From NCBI GenBank assembly GCA_963281255.1, contig OY725502.1, positions 1,984,001 to 2,048,000 of the forward strand: a stretch of DNA of 64,000 nt, in the 5' to 3' direction. Under the pieces are notes generated by a model. It was given only the letters and a program-made list of their open reading frames with translations. It ran no database searches and was not told the DNA's origin. A program made the translations under genes and the position numbers. The DNA is from Aphrocallistes beatrix. Taxonomy: Eukaryota > Porifera > Hexactinellida > Sceptrulophora > Aphrocallistidae. Shown here in pieces: positions 20,562 through 31,964 of this stretch (position 1 is its first letter; every line of letters starts with the position of its first letter).

Positions 20562-22628
20562 CATAGCATTCTATACATAAGGCAATGGCAGTCACTATTT
20601 TTTTTTGACCAGGGATTGCTTAGTATATTCAAATTAACATTCATCCTTTATACGTTATATATGATTAATTAAGCATTTTAAGTGACCTCACTCATAAATA
20701 TGACCATTAATTGTCAAGATATATTTGATCTTTGTAATTATTTTTATTCTGGAGAAAACAAATATGACATAATATAAATATTAAGCTCATAAATACAAAA
20801 TAAACATTAGATTTCGAGAAGTACTAATGAGACGGACTTCTACTTCTTGACGGCAGACTATGGCTTGGCTTAGCTTGAGAGACAGACTTGACTTAGCTTG
20901 AGAGACAGACTTGACTTAGCTTGAGAGACAGACTATGGCTTGGCTTAGCTTGAGAGACAGACTTGACTTAGCTTGAGAGACAGACTTGACTTAGCTTGAG
21001 AGACAGACTTGGCTTAGCTTGAGAGATAGACTTGGCTTAGCTTGAGAGATAGACTTGACTTAGCTTGAGAGATAGACTTGACTTAGCTTGAGAGACAGAC
21101 TTGGCTTAGCTTGAGAGATAGACTTGACTTAGCTTGAGAGATAGACTTGACTTAGCTTGAGAGACAGACTTGACTTAGCTTGAGAGACAGACTTGACTTA
21201 GCTTGAGAGACAGACTTGACTTAGCTTGAGAGATAGACTTGACTTAGCTTGAGAGATAGACTTGACTTAGCTTGAGAGATAGACTTGACTTAGCTTGAGA
21301 GATAGACTTGGCTTAGCTTGAGATAGACTTGGCTTCGCGTGAGAGACAGACTTGACCTGAGACGTCATAAGGGAACAATATACTTCTACGAGTAATAAGG
21401 AACAAGCACACACTCTGGCCTTCCAATAGGATATAGTCACACATTTCGGACCTTTACAGCATGAAGTTGACTAAATAAACAATTAATATTATTAAATCAG
21501 TTCTTGAATTTAGCAAGTTTAGTTTACTATTATCATGTTTCAATACTACGGTAGTGCATTATATAGAGGTCTTAACTTTATTAGATAATGAACAGTTGAA
21601 TACAGTGAAAAAAGCTTTGGTAGAATGTCAAACCGTGACGTACTGCATGTGCAAAATTCCTCAAAGTATACAATGTTCTAATTCCAGAGTAGCACATGCC
21701 AAATGAATAAGATGAGTATGGGAAGAGTCAGAATAAAGCTTTAAAATTTCTGCTAAGGGTGCAGATACATCGTCGTTAAAATGACTATTCTTCTCTACCC
21801 AATTCACATTGAACAAACATCATTGATGAATTTCAAGAACTTAACCAGTTGGTTTTTCCATGTTACAAGCTAACTGTTCGACAGAAGTCGACTCATGGAA
21901 AACCTTAAGGGCCAAATTTATATTTTGCCTTTCCAAGCTGATAGTCAGCAGGCTTTCGATGTTAATTTGGGGCACTTCTAAATAAATTGCATTTATCCAA
22001 ATTAAATAAGGTTCTTATGAACTTGTTTTTGGAGTAACGAGGATTGCGTTCACTAAATTGGGGGAAGGTAAACACTTTTCGTAGTTTTTTAAATTCAGTC
22101 AATTGTTTCTAACAAACTTGAGTATATGCATGATTTAGAATAATTACATGACTTATGTCTTAAGAAACCACTCACCTTTGGAATCTTGTAGTTTTGGTAG
22201 TCTTCACAGGACTTGAAATGGCTCATTTTCATTTTCACGAAGAGTACCATCTTTTGGTAAATTGAAAAACTTCATGGAGTGTTCTACTCCTCTGTAATTG
22301 GAAGTAAAGCCAGGGGCGACACAAGACATCTCGTCCAAATATTAATTCATGCAATTAGTGTTGTCAAATGAGTCATTATAAATGAGTAATAGAAATGATA
22401 TACACGTAAATGTAATACACTAGTGTTGTATGCGAAGTAAATATAAATATTGTGGTTACATAATATTTTCAAAATGCATATTTAATCAACCCATGAACAC
22501 AAAATATGTAATAATTATATAGTTGATAATAACAGTATTAATTTAGCGGTTTTAGGATTGAATATACTAAGGAATCCATGGTACTAGTTTTTTGGTGACT
22601 GCCATTGCCTTATGTATAGAATGCTATG
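20562..22628. mobile_element. P-like non-autonomous element with minisatellite, 2.07 kb
   Basis: Inverted termini beginning CATAGCATTCTATACATAAG and ending with the inverse. Exact 7-bp duplications GGTTAGC flank it (20555-20561 and 22629-22635). The CATAG terminus and 7-bp duplication match the P-type family of this window. No transposase is present, and the interior contains a 23-bp minisatellite. Confidence 0.85.
20850..21352 (+). repeat. 23-bp minisatellite, about 21 units
   Basis: Consensus gacttgacttagcttgag + agaca, 23 bp, with variants gacttggctt and gagata. It is purine/pyrimidine-skewed and lies wholly inside the P-like element. Confidence 0.9.
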
Positions 22629-22754
22629 GGTTAGCATATCTAATGTAACCTTACCGATGTTCTTTCTAATGATACTTTACTTTTTCAATTCTGAGCTTTG
22701 GTTTTTATACTGTGGCTATTATTAGTTTGGCATTTTTATATACTGGGATTTATT

Positions 22755-23790
22755 ATGGCTTCCGAGAGTGCAGATTTCAAAATTGAGCAGCGAGCCTATG
22801 TAAAGATTCGTACACTGCTCCAAGTTTCTTCAACCGACATCCACAAGGATTTGATTGAGGTTTATAATGATAGAACTCTTCCATATTCCAAGATAGTTGA
22901 CTGGACCCGACGTTTTCGTGAGGGAAGAGAGTCGATAGAAGATAAGCCCAGAGCAGGGAGGGCGATTTCCGGCGCCAGTGACAAATTTGTCCTCGAGGTT
23001 TCCGAATTACTTGAAGAAGACCCTCGTATTTCATTTGTGGAGATAGCTAATGCAGTTGGGGTCTCAACGGGAACCGCTCATACCATTGTGCATGACAATT
23101 TGCAATTTAGGAAAATCTGCGCTCGGTGGGTCCCGCATGTACTAACACAGGCACAGAAAACTAAGAGGGTTCAATGTACTCAAAAGTTGCTTTCTGACTT
23201 CGATAGAACCGACTCCAGAGGAGTCTATTCGAGATCGTGACTGGTGATGAGAATTGGGTGCGTTATAGCGAGCCTTTTTCAAAGGAAGCAAACAAAGTAT
23301 GGGTAGCTAAAGGCCAGGACCCACCAATGATCCCTCGACATGACTTCCGGAACCCCAAGGTTATGTACTGTTTTTTAATTTTCTTATGGTCCAGTGTGCC
23401 AGATTTGTGTCCCCAATAATATCACTATCACTGGATCATTTTACATGAGCGAGTGCCTATCTGAGGTTGAGAAATTCTACCACAATCGGCGGCCAAGGAC
23501 TGGGACTCGAGGATTGAGATTATTGCATGATAATGCCCGACCCCACAAGACCAAGCTCGTAAGGGAAAAGTTGGAAAGTCTGGGAGTTGTAGAGCTAGAT
23601 CATCCTCCCTAATCACCAGACCTCGCTCCATGCGACTTTTGACTCTTCTCTAAGCTGAAGAAACACCTGTCAGGGAGGGAATTCGAAAGTCGGGCTCACC
23701 TCGGATCGGCGATTTTTCAGTATATGAAAGGTATACCGCGAGAAGACTTCAAAAAAGTTTTTGTTTTCAAATTCGTAAACTACACATTAT
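22755..23790 (+). pseudogene. Mariner transposase (D34D type), broken
   Basis: ATG at 22755. The first 160 codons read as a mariner transposase with two helix-turn-helix motifs (EQRAYVKIRTLLQ, RISFVEIANAVGVSTGTAHTI). The frame then shifts near 23237 to the catalytic block VTGDENWVRY and again near 23400. The later LLHDNARPH and SPDLAPCDF blocks place 34 residues between the second and third Asp. In-frame stops replace residues before SPDLAPCD and after CDF. Non-functional. Mariner transposases excise and insert at TA. Confidence 0.9.
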
Positions 23791-24799
23791 AATTACTCAG
23801 AATTGAGAGCCTCAACTCAATTACTAACCACAAAGTTTAAAAATATCTGCCTTTGATACCTGATGTACTTGTCTCTAGTCACGGCCATTATATATGATGG
23901 CTATTAGTGACACAAAGTGGCACAGGTTGATAATTTACTGCATGAGAACAAGTATTTGTGTTTAAAGTTTCAATAATAAGTAATTTGGATGTGTAGTTTA
24001 CGAATTTAAAATAAAAAATATAACATTTCTTACAGTTTGAGTACATATTCCTTTATGAATAGATCCAGTTTAATATTATTTGTATGGTGGTTTTCGAGGT
24101 GGTCGAATACTTTTGTTCGGGCATTGTATACATTAATCGAGTTTTATTAATAATAACGATAGTTTCTTAGTATCTACGATCTATACCTTTTGGGTTATAA
24201 CTTAAAGCAGGGCTGTCCAACTATATTTACTTCGGGCCGCAACTGCTTCATACCATTTAGTGGCGGGCCGCAATACAGGGGCGTGCACTCGGGATGGGTA
24301 TGGATAGAGGCATTTTGGACGCAACGCGGGCCGCACAAAGTAAGGCCGTTTTGTTAATTGGATGTTTAAGGCTTTAAGCCTTAAACATCCAATTTTTTAG
24401 TTTCCATAACAACTGGGAAATGCATGGACATTCTGATGAAGATTTTCAGATTTCGGGGATTAAGGCCTTCCTATTGTTCGATCAAAATATCAAGCATTTG
24501 AAAAACAGAACAATGTTTAAACTGAGTCGGACTAGGGATATTTAAACTTTGTAGCGTGTTAAACCCGGGCTTCTATTTTTCAGGCTTTCTCGGTGACGCA
24601 CATGGCCATGTATTAAGTAGGCCATGATTCAACCTTTTATCAAATTGTCTTTTCATTTTAATCTTAGACAAGCGCGCTTCGCTGGCATAAATTGTTTTTA
24701 CGCCCTGTCAGATTTTTCGAAAACAACTTGTATGATTCTAGATTTGTATCTCGAGTAACCATTATCCATAGATGATTATCTCTTTAAATGGAATGGCGG
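23791..24799. other. Repeat fragments, no gene
   Basis: At ~24052-24125 lies one end of a Tc1-type MITE (gaatacttttgttcgggcat then TA) related to 59006-62198. At 24208-24370 is a hAT-like fragment starting CAGGGCTGTCCAACT with internal GGGCCGCA repeats. At 24357-24395 there is a perfect short palindrome (attggatgtttaaggc and its inverse). At 24660-24690 there is a scrap of the GC-rich repeat. Confidence 0.5.
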
Positions 24800-25137
24800 A
24801 TATTTCATCGCACGGACATTTCGTCAGATGGACATTTCGTCAGATGGACATTTCGTCGCACGGACATTTCGTCCCTGGAATTTTAGTCACGCGGAATTTT
24901 GTCCCCTGAAATGCCCCTTCCGCACCTTCTTATTTCTCAATCAAAAGCCCTCATTTTTACCATTTCTTTCAAATATACTCCACTCCAAATGCGTCAACTT
25001 CCGTTCCTTACATATTAGTGCCCGTTTATTTTAATTTCTAATGAGACGAAATTCCCGTGGAACAGAGACGAATCTTCCAGGGACGCTATCCATTGTCCGG
25101 CGACGAAATGTCCGTGCGACGAAGTGTCCTTTACCCT
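24800..25137. mobile_element. MULE-type MITE with tandem repeats in its TIRs
   Basis: The left end repeats ggacatttcgtc three or more times; the right end has its inverse (gacgaaatgtccgtgcgacg). The middle (aattttgtcccctgaaatgc ... cgggcactaa-like sequence) is related, inverted, to the element at 42572-42764. The flanks ctctttaaatg / ctctaaatg look like an imperfect target duplication. Confidence 0.7.
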
Positions 25138-25639
25138 CTAAATGAGACATCAAAACCCCTTCACAGACGTGGGTTATCACGATCGTAACCGCATGAGAAA
25201 GGTGGAGGGAAACTTGGGCATCTTTTTGATATTTTATTTATCGTTAACTGATAGTGGCAGCGGTTAGCCGGCTAGCCTGTTAACCGAATCCTGACTTGAT
25301 AACAGTTTAGACTGTTGACAAGGCCGGATTCGGTTAACAGGCTAGCCGGCTAAATGTAGTCATTTTGGTCAAGACCACAGGTTGAGAATGCCTGATGTAG
25401 TGAAGTGTCCTTGAAGCGAAATGTATTTCATTAATGGATTGTCTGTCTACCCAGGAGGATGGCGCCCCCAATAGGATATCACCTAAACCAAAATGGGAAA
25501 CCTTTAACCTCAAACTTTCTCGATTTATCTACCTCCTTAATTACAAAGTTACAAACTGGTCCCCGAAATATTGTTAACAAAAGGACCAGGTTTGGCTCGG
25601 ACCAATTTTGGCACAGTATATTATTTAGTTACCTTAGAG
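25138..25639. other. PSMD3 upstream region with a palindrome
   Basis: An inverted repeat at 25260-25292 / 25327-25356 (ggttagccggctagcctgtt and inverse) is related to the hAT ends at 57086-57460. The last bases before PSMD3 (ttatttagttaccttagag) contain a good AG acceptor two bases before the ATG. Confidence 0.5.
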
Positions 25640-27139
25640 ATGTCTTCTGATCAAAGTGTTCCTAAAGTCACACCTCCTGAAGGAAAGAAGGATGAGATGG
25701 AAGTAGAAGTAGAAAGGAAAGATTCATCTGCTCCTATAGACCATGACTCAGTGACATTTGGAGACATTCGGGAGCAGATACGCCTTCTAGAACGATCGGT
25801 GCAGCTTCAAGAGAATAGATTCATATTCCGAGTTCTGCGATCTCTCAACTCCACTCGTAAACGCATCAACTCGATCGTGCTACACAAGCTCATTTCTTCC
25901 AGCTACCCCCTGGACTCGCACATTCAGAAAGAATTATTAACCTACCTGCCCACTCCGATGGATTCCGAGCAGAAGCTAGCTTCGACTCCAGATTCTCACA
26001 GGAAATCTCCCTCTTCCATCCTTCCTGAGGTGGACGCGTATCTGCATCTGCTGGTACTCCTCCTACTCATCGATAACGGCTCGTTCCTAGACCCCAAAGC
26101 TCGGCCCTGTGCAGACTCTCTATCAGAAAGATTGGGGGAGCACAACCGTAGAACTCTCGACTTGCTCGCGTCGAAGTGCTACTTCTACCACGCGCGCGTC
26201 TACGAGCTGTCTGGGGAGCTGCATGCTCTGAGAGGATTCCTACACGCCCGTCTGCGCACCTGCACCCTCCGGAGAGACGAGCACGGACAGGCAGTGCTGA
26301 TGAACCTACTTCTCCGGAACTACATTCATTACAACCTGTTCGAACAAGCAGGGAAGCTAGTCAGCAAGTCCACGTTCCCCGAGCACGCGAGCAACAACGA
26401 AACCGCTCGCTACCTGTTCTACGTCGGGAGAATCAAGGCCATTCAACTGGAGTACGGGGAGGCTCACCGCTGTCTGCTACAGGCCATCCGTAAGGCGCCG
26501 CAGAACTCAGCCATTGGCTTCAAGCAGACCGCTAACAAGTTCGCGGTGACCGTTCAGCTGCTGCTTGGTGAGATTCCCGAGCGGAGTATCTTCTACGATA
26601 AGCATCTCTCTCGGCCGCTGGCCCTCTACTCGCAGTTGGTGCAGAACGTGAGGAGTGGGGACCTGGAAAAGTTCAGTCAACTGCTGGAGGCGAGCAAGAG
26701 CAAGTTCTTAGAGGACCGCACCTACACGCTGATAATGCGCCTCAGGCACAACGTCATCAAGACAGGCCTTAAGATGATAGCCATGGCCTACTCGCGGATA
26801 TCTCTGCATGAGCTGGGGAGCAAGCTGGGGCTGGGAAGTGCAGAGAACGCAGAATTCATCGTAGCGAAAGCCATCCGAGACGGAGTGATCAGTGCTAGCT
26901 TGGATCATGAAGTGGGGTTCATGCGTTCTAAAGAAATGGGAGATGTGTACGTCACGTCTGAGCCACAGGCTGCCTTCCATCAGCGTATCTGTTTCTGTTT
27001 GGAGGTGAGGAATGAGGCCGTGAAAGCGATGAGGTTTCCTCCGAAAGCGTACCGGCAGCACGGAGAGATAGAGTCCAGAGACATATCGGACCAGATCGAC
27101 CTAGTAGAACTAGCCGATGATGACGATGATTTTTCTTAG
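25640..27139 (+). CDS. PSMD3: 26S proteasome regulatory subunit RPN3 (PSMD3)
   Basis: 499-aa lid subunit of the 19S regulatory particle, needed for lid assembly and ubiquitin-conjugate degradation in nucleus and cytosol. The frame is open further upstream but without an ATG; the first ATG (25640) is the sensible start. It is near-collinear with human PSMD3 (534 aa): EVDAYLHLLV; YHARVYEL...LHARLRT; NLLLRNYIHYNLFEQA; RYLFYVGRIKAIQLEY; LLGEIPERS. A C-terminal PCI domain follows (~330-440), with TYTLIMRLRHNVIKTGLKMI, YSRISL and AEFIVAKAIRDGVI. It ends with the acidic tail DDDDDFS. The N-terminal lysine/proline-rich extension is shorter than in vertebrates. Coding sequence is GC-rich relative to surroundings and has no intron. 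Confidence 0.96.
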   Translation: MSSDQSVPKVTPPEGKKDEMEVEVERKDSSAPIDHDSVTFGDIREQIRLLERSVQLQENRFIFRVLRSLNSTRKRINSIVLHKLISSSYPLDSHIQKELLTYLPTPMDSEQKLASTPDSHRKSPSSILPEVDAYLHLLVLLLLIDNGSFLDPKARPCADSLSERLGEHNRRTLDLLASKCYFYHARVYELSGELHALRGFLHARLRTCTLRRDEHGQAVLMNLLLRNYIHYNLFEQAGKLVSKSTFPEHASNNETARYLFYVGRIKAIQLEYGEAHRCLLQAIRKAPQNSAIGFKQTANKFAVTVQLLLGEIPERSIFYDKHLSRPLALYSQLVQNVRSGDLEKFSQLLEASKSKFLEDRTYTLIMRLRHNVIKTGLKMIAMAYSRISLHELGSKLGLGSAENAEFIVAKAIRDGVISASLDHEVGFMRSKEMGDVYVTSEPQAAFHQRICFCLEVRNEAVKAMRFPPKAYRQHGEIESRDISDQIDLVELADDDDDFS

Positions 27140-29465
27140 TTCTTCCTTGACAAGTGTGAGTGCAGACGTCGGCCCTCTCAGCTGTCGAACTTAGAACTAT
27201 TCGCGTGTGATAACTATTTGTTGTGATATTATAGATGCACATGCTTAGCATGAAATCAAGGAAGTTAGGTAGGAAATAGGTTGATATATGCACTCGTATC
27301 CATGTTACAGTCAAAACGCATTTCCAAGTCGAAACACATTTCAAATACGTTTCCACTATTTAATTAAAACTCATTTTTAGCTTCGATTACGATGTCTATT
27401 ACGTGTAATAATATTTGTCTTTATTTTACAAAATCTTTTAAATGGTTTGTACTTTTAACATTCCTTATAAAATTCCTTAATAAAATAACCCCTGATCGTT
27501 TGTTTGTATCGTAAACGCATTTTGATTATTTGAAACGCATTTCTACTGGAAACGCACTATGAGACTGTAACATCTATATTTTTAAAACCTTTTCTTATAT
27601 AAAATTGTAGTATTTATAATGATTTATATACGTATACGAAATATAGTAGAGTGTTCCAAAAAATTCGAAAGTTTGAATCTTTAGATGCACATTCTCCAAA
27701 TAGTTTACATTGATCACCAAAATTCACCATACAAAATTCAAGCAATTTGGAGATGGTTTAGTAGTCGCGCAAGGTAGGCTTCCCTAGTACAGTTCTATAA
27801 TGGGATCTGTCCGGTTTGAGGCTTAATATTGCAAAAGGCATACTTCTGATATGCAAAGAAACTAGTAACTCTATTTTTGAGATATTTGGACCATTAATAA
27901 TTTCAAGTACGAAGGCTGGTCCCAACTGTTTTCACCAATATCTCCGAACCGGTAGATTTAGGTCCTTAAAATGTATTATTAGCTGATATAAAACCACCTC
28001 TAAATACCTAAAAATAAATCTGCACGAGAGGGAGCCTACATTGTGCAACCACTAAACGACCACTGACTAATTTGGACTATTTCTCGAAAGTTGCAAATTC
28101 TAGATACCAATAAATGGTACCATCAGGTAGGCAATAGGCGACTTCCTATTAACCAATAAAACACTTTATCTCTCTAAATATAACAGTTACATATATAGTT
28201 ATGGAGCAATTTACCATGTATGTCCGAAATTATAAATTGCTCCATAACTATATAACTGTTGATTAGTCTTGATTTAATGAATTTAGATCTGAAAGAATAC
28301 CTTATTAACTTTCGAAATTCCGAGCCGATAAACCTTTGTCCAGCGAGTAGATTTATCAACGTGGAACTGATGTCTTCTACACATCCGCTAAAATACCAAG
28401 ACTATCTATAGGCCTTCCCAATTCAGATCAAGGATTGTTGCCCGAGATTCCGAAAACAAGCAAGTCAATTGCCACTTTTGATGAAGATTTTAGTTGGACC
28501 ACTCTTAACATCTGAATGAATTAAAACAGTCAAAGGTTCATAAGCAACATATTTCCCATTTACTAAGACATCTGGAGGCAGTTGTCGAACAAGATAAGGG
28601 TTCCAGTAAGGTACTCTCCTGATAATCAGAGTAATCGCCCTGCCCTCATTGATGGTGACGATAATGAGCGATGACTCAGCTTCATCTCTTTGTCATATTT
28701 CCTTGTCATAGAGTTATTTCTCACTTCTATCTATACAGTTGTTATTATTAATGTGCTTCCTATACTATGTATATACTTGTAGAACATGGGATCTAGACCC
28801 TATTTATTAGTACAGCTATGTACACACAGTTCTAAGATTACTGTTGGTGGTCGGTCGGCCGTAATGCCTATCCTGGGGACAATTTGAAAGATAATTACTT
28901 GAATTTTTTTGTGATGATGAGACATGATGTGTACATTTGAACCTAACCCTTCGATTTTCAAAATATGCTAAATCATCATGATTACGCAGCATTATGTGAT
29001 TTTCTTATTTTAATTATGACTAGAAAACTTTCGATATATAGCAATTCCATATTCATACAAAGGTAGATGGTGATCTTATCTGAAACCTATTCCCATCCCA
29101 TTTTAATCGGACTTTGCTACGTTCACTTTTTTGCGGCTAAAAGCTACTACTAGAATATTGCGTTTTCAGACTCAGGAAGCACACCCCATTGGTTTGTGGG
29201 GGTGAGGGGATTTGACTATTTAATAACTACTAAATTAATTTTAATCTCGCCCAAAATTTCTACAAATTCAGAGATGAATAGACTAAATAATTTCTGGGGA
29301 AACTCCATTAACAACAACAACATTCACCATATAGTTAAATTTATGACCCACCCTGACAAAATGAGTTACTTGTTTTTACCACATGGACAAAACCTGCACC
29401 CTTATCTGCTCATACACCAGTCGTTAAGTTCATCGGTTTACGAGTTAATCATGGTAATCTTACTA
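27140..29465. other. 2.3-kb intergenic region without a gene
   Basis: AT-rich. Sequences at ~27900-28270 (caataggcgacttcctatta and flanks) resemble the central part of the P-type palindromic MITEs and probably are a decayed fragment. No coding sequence is recognised between PSMD3 and the MITE upstream of aPKC. Confidence 0.45.
28186..28259. repeat. Short hairpin with ~28-bp arms
   Basis: The arms (agttatggagcaattta and tagtt/aacagtt flanks) are inverse copies around a ~15-nt loop, with one 4-nt bulge. It resembles a miRNA-precursor shape but lies in what looks like a decayed MITE core, so a MITE remnant is the simpler reading. Confidence 0.5.
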
Positions 29466-30221
29466 CAGGGTGACTTTTAAGTTCTGTCCCAACTTTATTA
29501 GGTATAAAATTTCTTAAACTCAAACAATCTTAGTTATTATGGTCTTTAGAGATTGTAATTCGAATATTCTCAATGATTTTATAAGATTTTTCGAGTCTAA
29601 GAACTGGAACTGTGTTTTGTATGGGAGTTTTGTGAAAAAAATATGTGTCCTGGAACGCAGCGAAAATCGAGAATCAGGGCCACTGCTTCTGTAAAAAATG
29701 TCTCGATAATCGATTTTCCATGACGATTTAGCACCAGATACCTTCCATTCACCATTGAAATATTTCACAAATCCATTGAATTCATTATCAGAAACGAGAT
29801 AAAGTTATTATTTCACGACTTCAAATTAGGTACATTTTGCAAAATTCCCCAAATGGCACTTTTTTTCACATCACAAAAAAATCTGATCCAATTGGTCCTC
29901 AAAATGCACTGATCTGAACATCTTATATTTCTACAAATTTAGAGTGTTCAAGGAAAATGTGTGTGCTAATTTTTCATAGAATTTGAAGACTCTGGGAAGA
30001 TAATTTGAAAAGCAGTGGTCCCTGATTCTCGATTTTCGCTGCGTTCCAGGACACATATTTTTTTCACAAAACACAGTTCCAGTTCTTAGACTCGAAAAAT
30101 CTTATAAAATCATTGAGAATATTCGAATTACAATCTCTAAAGACCATAATAACTAAGATTGTTTGAGTTTAATAAATTTTATACCTAATAAAGCTTGGGA
30201 CATAACTTAAAAGCCACCCTG
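29466..30221. mobile_element. CAGGGTG palindromic MITE abutting aPKC
   Basis: Starts CAGGGTGACTTTTAAGTTCT and ends AACTTAAAAGCCACCCTG, with TA on both sides (29464-29465 and 30222-30223). The 756 bp are a near-palindrome: the arms carry aaaatttcttaaactcaaac and its inverse. TA target and terminus fit a non-autonomous mariner-like element. Its right end is 27 bp upstream of the aPKC ATG. Confidence 0.88.
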
Positions 30222-30248
30222 TAACTTTGTAACAAGTTAGATTAATTA

Positions 30249-31964
30249 ATGGCTTCGGTAGTTCCTCGCACAGAAGTGACATCATTCCTCACACAACTGC
30301 CAATCAATCTCATATACAAAGGCAAGGAACGGAAGTTTTTTCTACCTACATTCCAGCAAGTGGAGCTTGTCCTACCTGCTATTAGAGAAGCGATTGGAGT
30401 ACATCGGGACATGCATATTAATATCAAGTGGATCGACGACGATGGAGATCCAATCACCTTAGAATCGCAACTTGATTGGGTCGAGTTGCTTCGTCTTTTT
30501 CCATACAATCAAGACGGATTGATCATTATGCACGTGTTCGATGGTCCCAAGCCGCCCCCTGGCCATCTCTGTGAATTAGAGGACATCAACCTATACAAGA
30601 GGAGGGGAGCTAAGCGTTGGAAGAAGCAACTGCGCCTCAATGGTCACATTTTCCAAGCCAAACGTCTCAACGCAGCATTCTGCATCATCTGCAACGATCA
30701 CATCTGGGGCCTGGGTAGACAAGGGTTCCGGTGCACTCAGTGTAGGATCATAGTTCACAAACGCTGTGTTAAGTTCATAAGGCAGATTTGCGAAGGCCCA
30801 TCTCAAGCGGCTCATTCCGACCGCTTGCCAGGGTCTGAAGCCGCCGACTCTCAGCGCGAAGAAAGGATTAAGAAGGCGATCAAGCAACCAGCCTCCAACC
30901 CAGTCTTCGACTCCACCATTTCGATCGACGACTTCAACATCCTCAAGGTGATTGGGCGGGGTTCCTACGCTAAGGTGTTGCTGGCGGAGCAGAAGAAACG
31001 GTCCAAGCTTTACGCAATTAAGGTGGTAAAGAAGGAGCTGCTGACGGATGAGGAAGACTTTGACTGGGTGCAAACAGAGAAGAATGTTTTCGAAGCCGCC
31101 TCGAATCACCCGTACCTGGTCGGTCTGCACTCTTGCTTTCAGTCCGAGTCTCGTCTCTTCTTCGTGATCGAGTTCGTGCGGGGAGGAGACCTCATGTTCC
31201 ATATGCAGCGCCAAAGGAAACTGCCGGAGGACCATGCCCGCTTCTACTCCGCCGAGATCTGCCTCGCCCTGAACTACTTGCATGAGGGGGGGATCATCTA
31301 CAGGGATCTCAAGCTGGATAATGTGCTGCTGGACGAGGACGGACATATCAAGCTCACTGACTACGGGATGTGCAAAGAGAAAGTTTTTAAAGGCGAGACC
31401 ACTAACACTTTCTGCGGCACGCCCAACTACATCGCACCTGAGATTATTCGCGGGCAGAGCTACTCCTACTCCGTGGACTGGTGGGCGTTAGGAGTGCTGC
31501 TCTACGAGATGCTGGTGGGCAGGTCGCCCTTCGACGTGACTACACATCAGCATGAAGCAGGCGACGCCACGGAGGACCTCCTCTTTCAGATGATTCTTGA
31601 GAAGACGATTCGAGTGCCGAGGAGTCTGTCAGTAAGAGCGGCCAACGTCTTGAAAGGATTCCTCGCTAAAAATCCCAAGGATCGGTTGGGTTGCAATCCA
31701 GATGGTGGTTTCTTGGATATTAAGTCTCACCAATTCTTTCGCTCCATTGATTGGAAGCAATTGGAGATGAGAGAAGTAGAGTCTCCATTCATTCCGCGGA
31801 CTGAGGATGAGAGAGATGTGATCAATTTCGATACGCAATTCACCAATGAGCCCCTCGATTTCACTCCAGTGGACAAAGGAGTTCTAGATAGAATCGATCA
31901 GGCAGAGTTTGAAGGCTTCGAATATGTAAATCCGCTTTTTATGACACAAGAGGACCAAGTGTAA
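30249..31964 (+). CDS. aPKC: Atypical protein kinase C
   Basis: The 571-aa Ser/Thr kinase belongs to the PAR3-PAR6-aPKC polarity complex. Domain order: PB1 (~18-100), which binds PAR6; pseudosubstrate YKRRGAKRWKK with Ala121; one C1 finger (NGHIFQAKRL...CIIC...CTQC...HKRC), with one residue fewer than human between the first His and Cys; AGC kinase domain from ~229. Kinase residues: glycine loop GRGSYAKV, Lys258, Asp353 in YRDLKLDN. The atypical-PKC signature DYGMCKE replaces DFG. The activation-loop Thr387 (TTNTFCGTPNY) is the expected PDK1 site, and Thr539 is the turn motif (NEPLDFTP). The hydrophobic motif FEGFEY has Glu558 in place of Ser/Thr, as in all aPKCs. No C2 domain. Complete, intron-free and slightly shorter than human PKC-iota (596 aa). 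The start lies 27 bp after a MITE. Confidence 0.97.
   Translation: MASVVPRTEVTSFLTQLPINLIYKGKERKFFLPTFQQVELVLPAIREAIGVHRDMHINIKWIDDDGDPITLESQLDWVELLRLFPYNQDGLIIMHVFDGPKPPPGHLCELEDINLYKRRGAKRWKKQLRLNGHIFQAKRLNAAFCIICNDHIWGLGRQGFRCTQCRIIVHKRCVKFIRQICEGPSQAAHSDRLPGSEAADSQREERIKKAIKQPASNPVFDSTISIDDFNILKVIGRGSYAKVLLAEQKKRSKLYAIKVVKKELLTDEEDFDWVQTEKNVFEAASNHPYLVGLHSCFQSESRLFFVIEFVRGGDLMFHMQRQRKLPEDHARFYSAEICLALNYLHEGGIIYRDLKLDNVLLDEDGHIKLTDYGMCKEKVFKGETTNTFCGTPNYIAPEIIRGQSYSYSVDWWALGVLLYEMLVGRSPFDVTTHQHEAGDATEDLLFQMILEKTIRVPRSLSVRAANVLKGFLAKNPKDRLGCNPDGGFLDIKSHQFFRSIDWKQLEMREVESPFIPRTEDERDVINFDTQFTNEPLDFTPVDKGVLDRIDQAEFEGFEYVNPLFMTQEDQV

Larger units (their letters stand above)
20491..23790 (+). 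mobile_element. Dead mariner split by a P-like element
   Basis: The left end (acgggcgttcaataagtagt, a mariner-type terminus) lies at about 20491. The element is interrupted at 20562-22628 by a P-like insertion and resumes at 22636 (catatctaatgtaacc), leading into the transposase pseudogene. The right terminus is not clearly recognisable; the end given is approximate. Confidence 0.65.

Noticed and set aside
20850-21352. Regular repeats that could suggest a CRISPR array
   Set aside because: There are no unique spacers; the 23-bp units are contiguous, and the DNA is animal nuclear. It is a minisatellite.
25571-25639. Longer PSMD3 N-terminus beginning at 25571
   Set aside because: That codon is TTG, and the segment does not resemble PSMD3; the first ATG is at 25640, right after an acceptor-like TTAG.
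30591-31346. 251-codon antisense ORF within aPKC
   Set aside because: It is a mirror frame of a GC-rich conserved kinase gene; it has no recognisable domain.
18484-31964. QTRT1, PSMD3 and aPKC as processed retrogenes because they lack introns
   Set aside because: There are no poly(A) remnants or flanking duplications, the frames are intact and complete, and all host genes here are intron-free, so lineage-wide intron loss is simpler.
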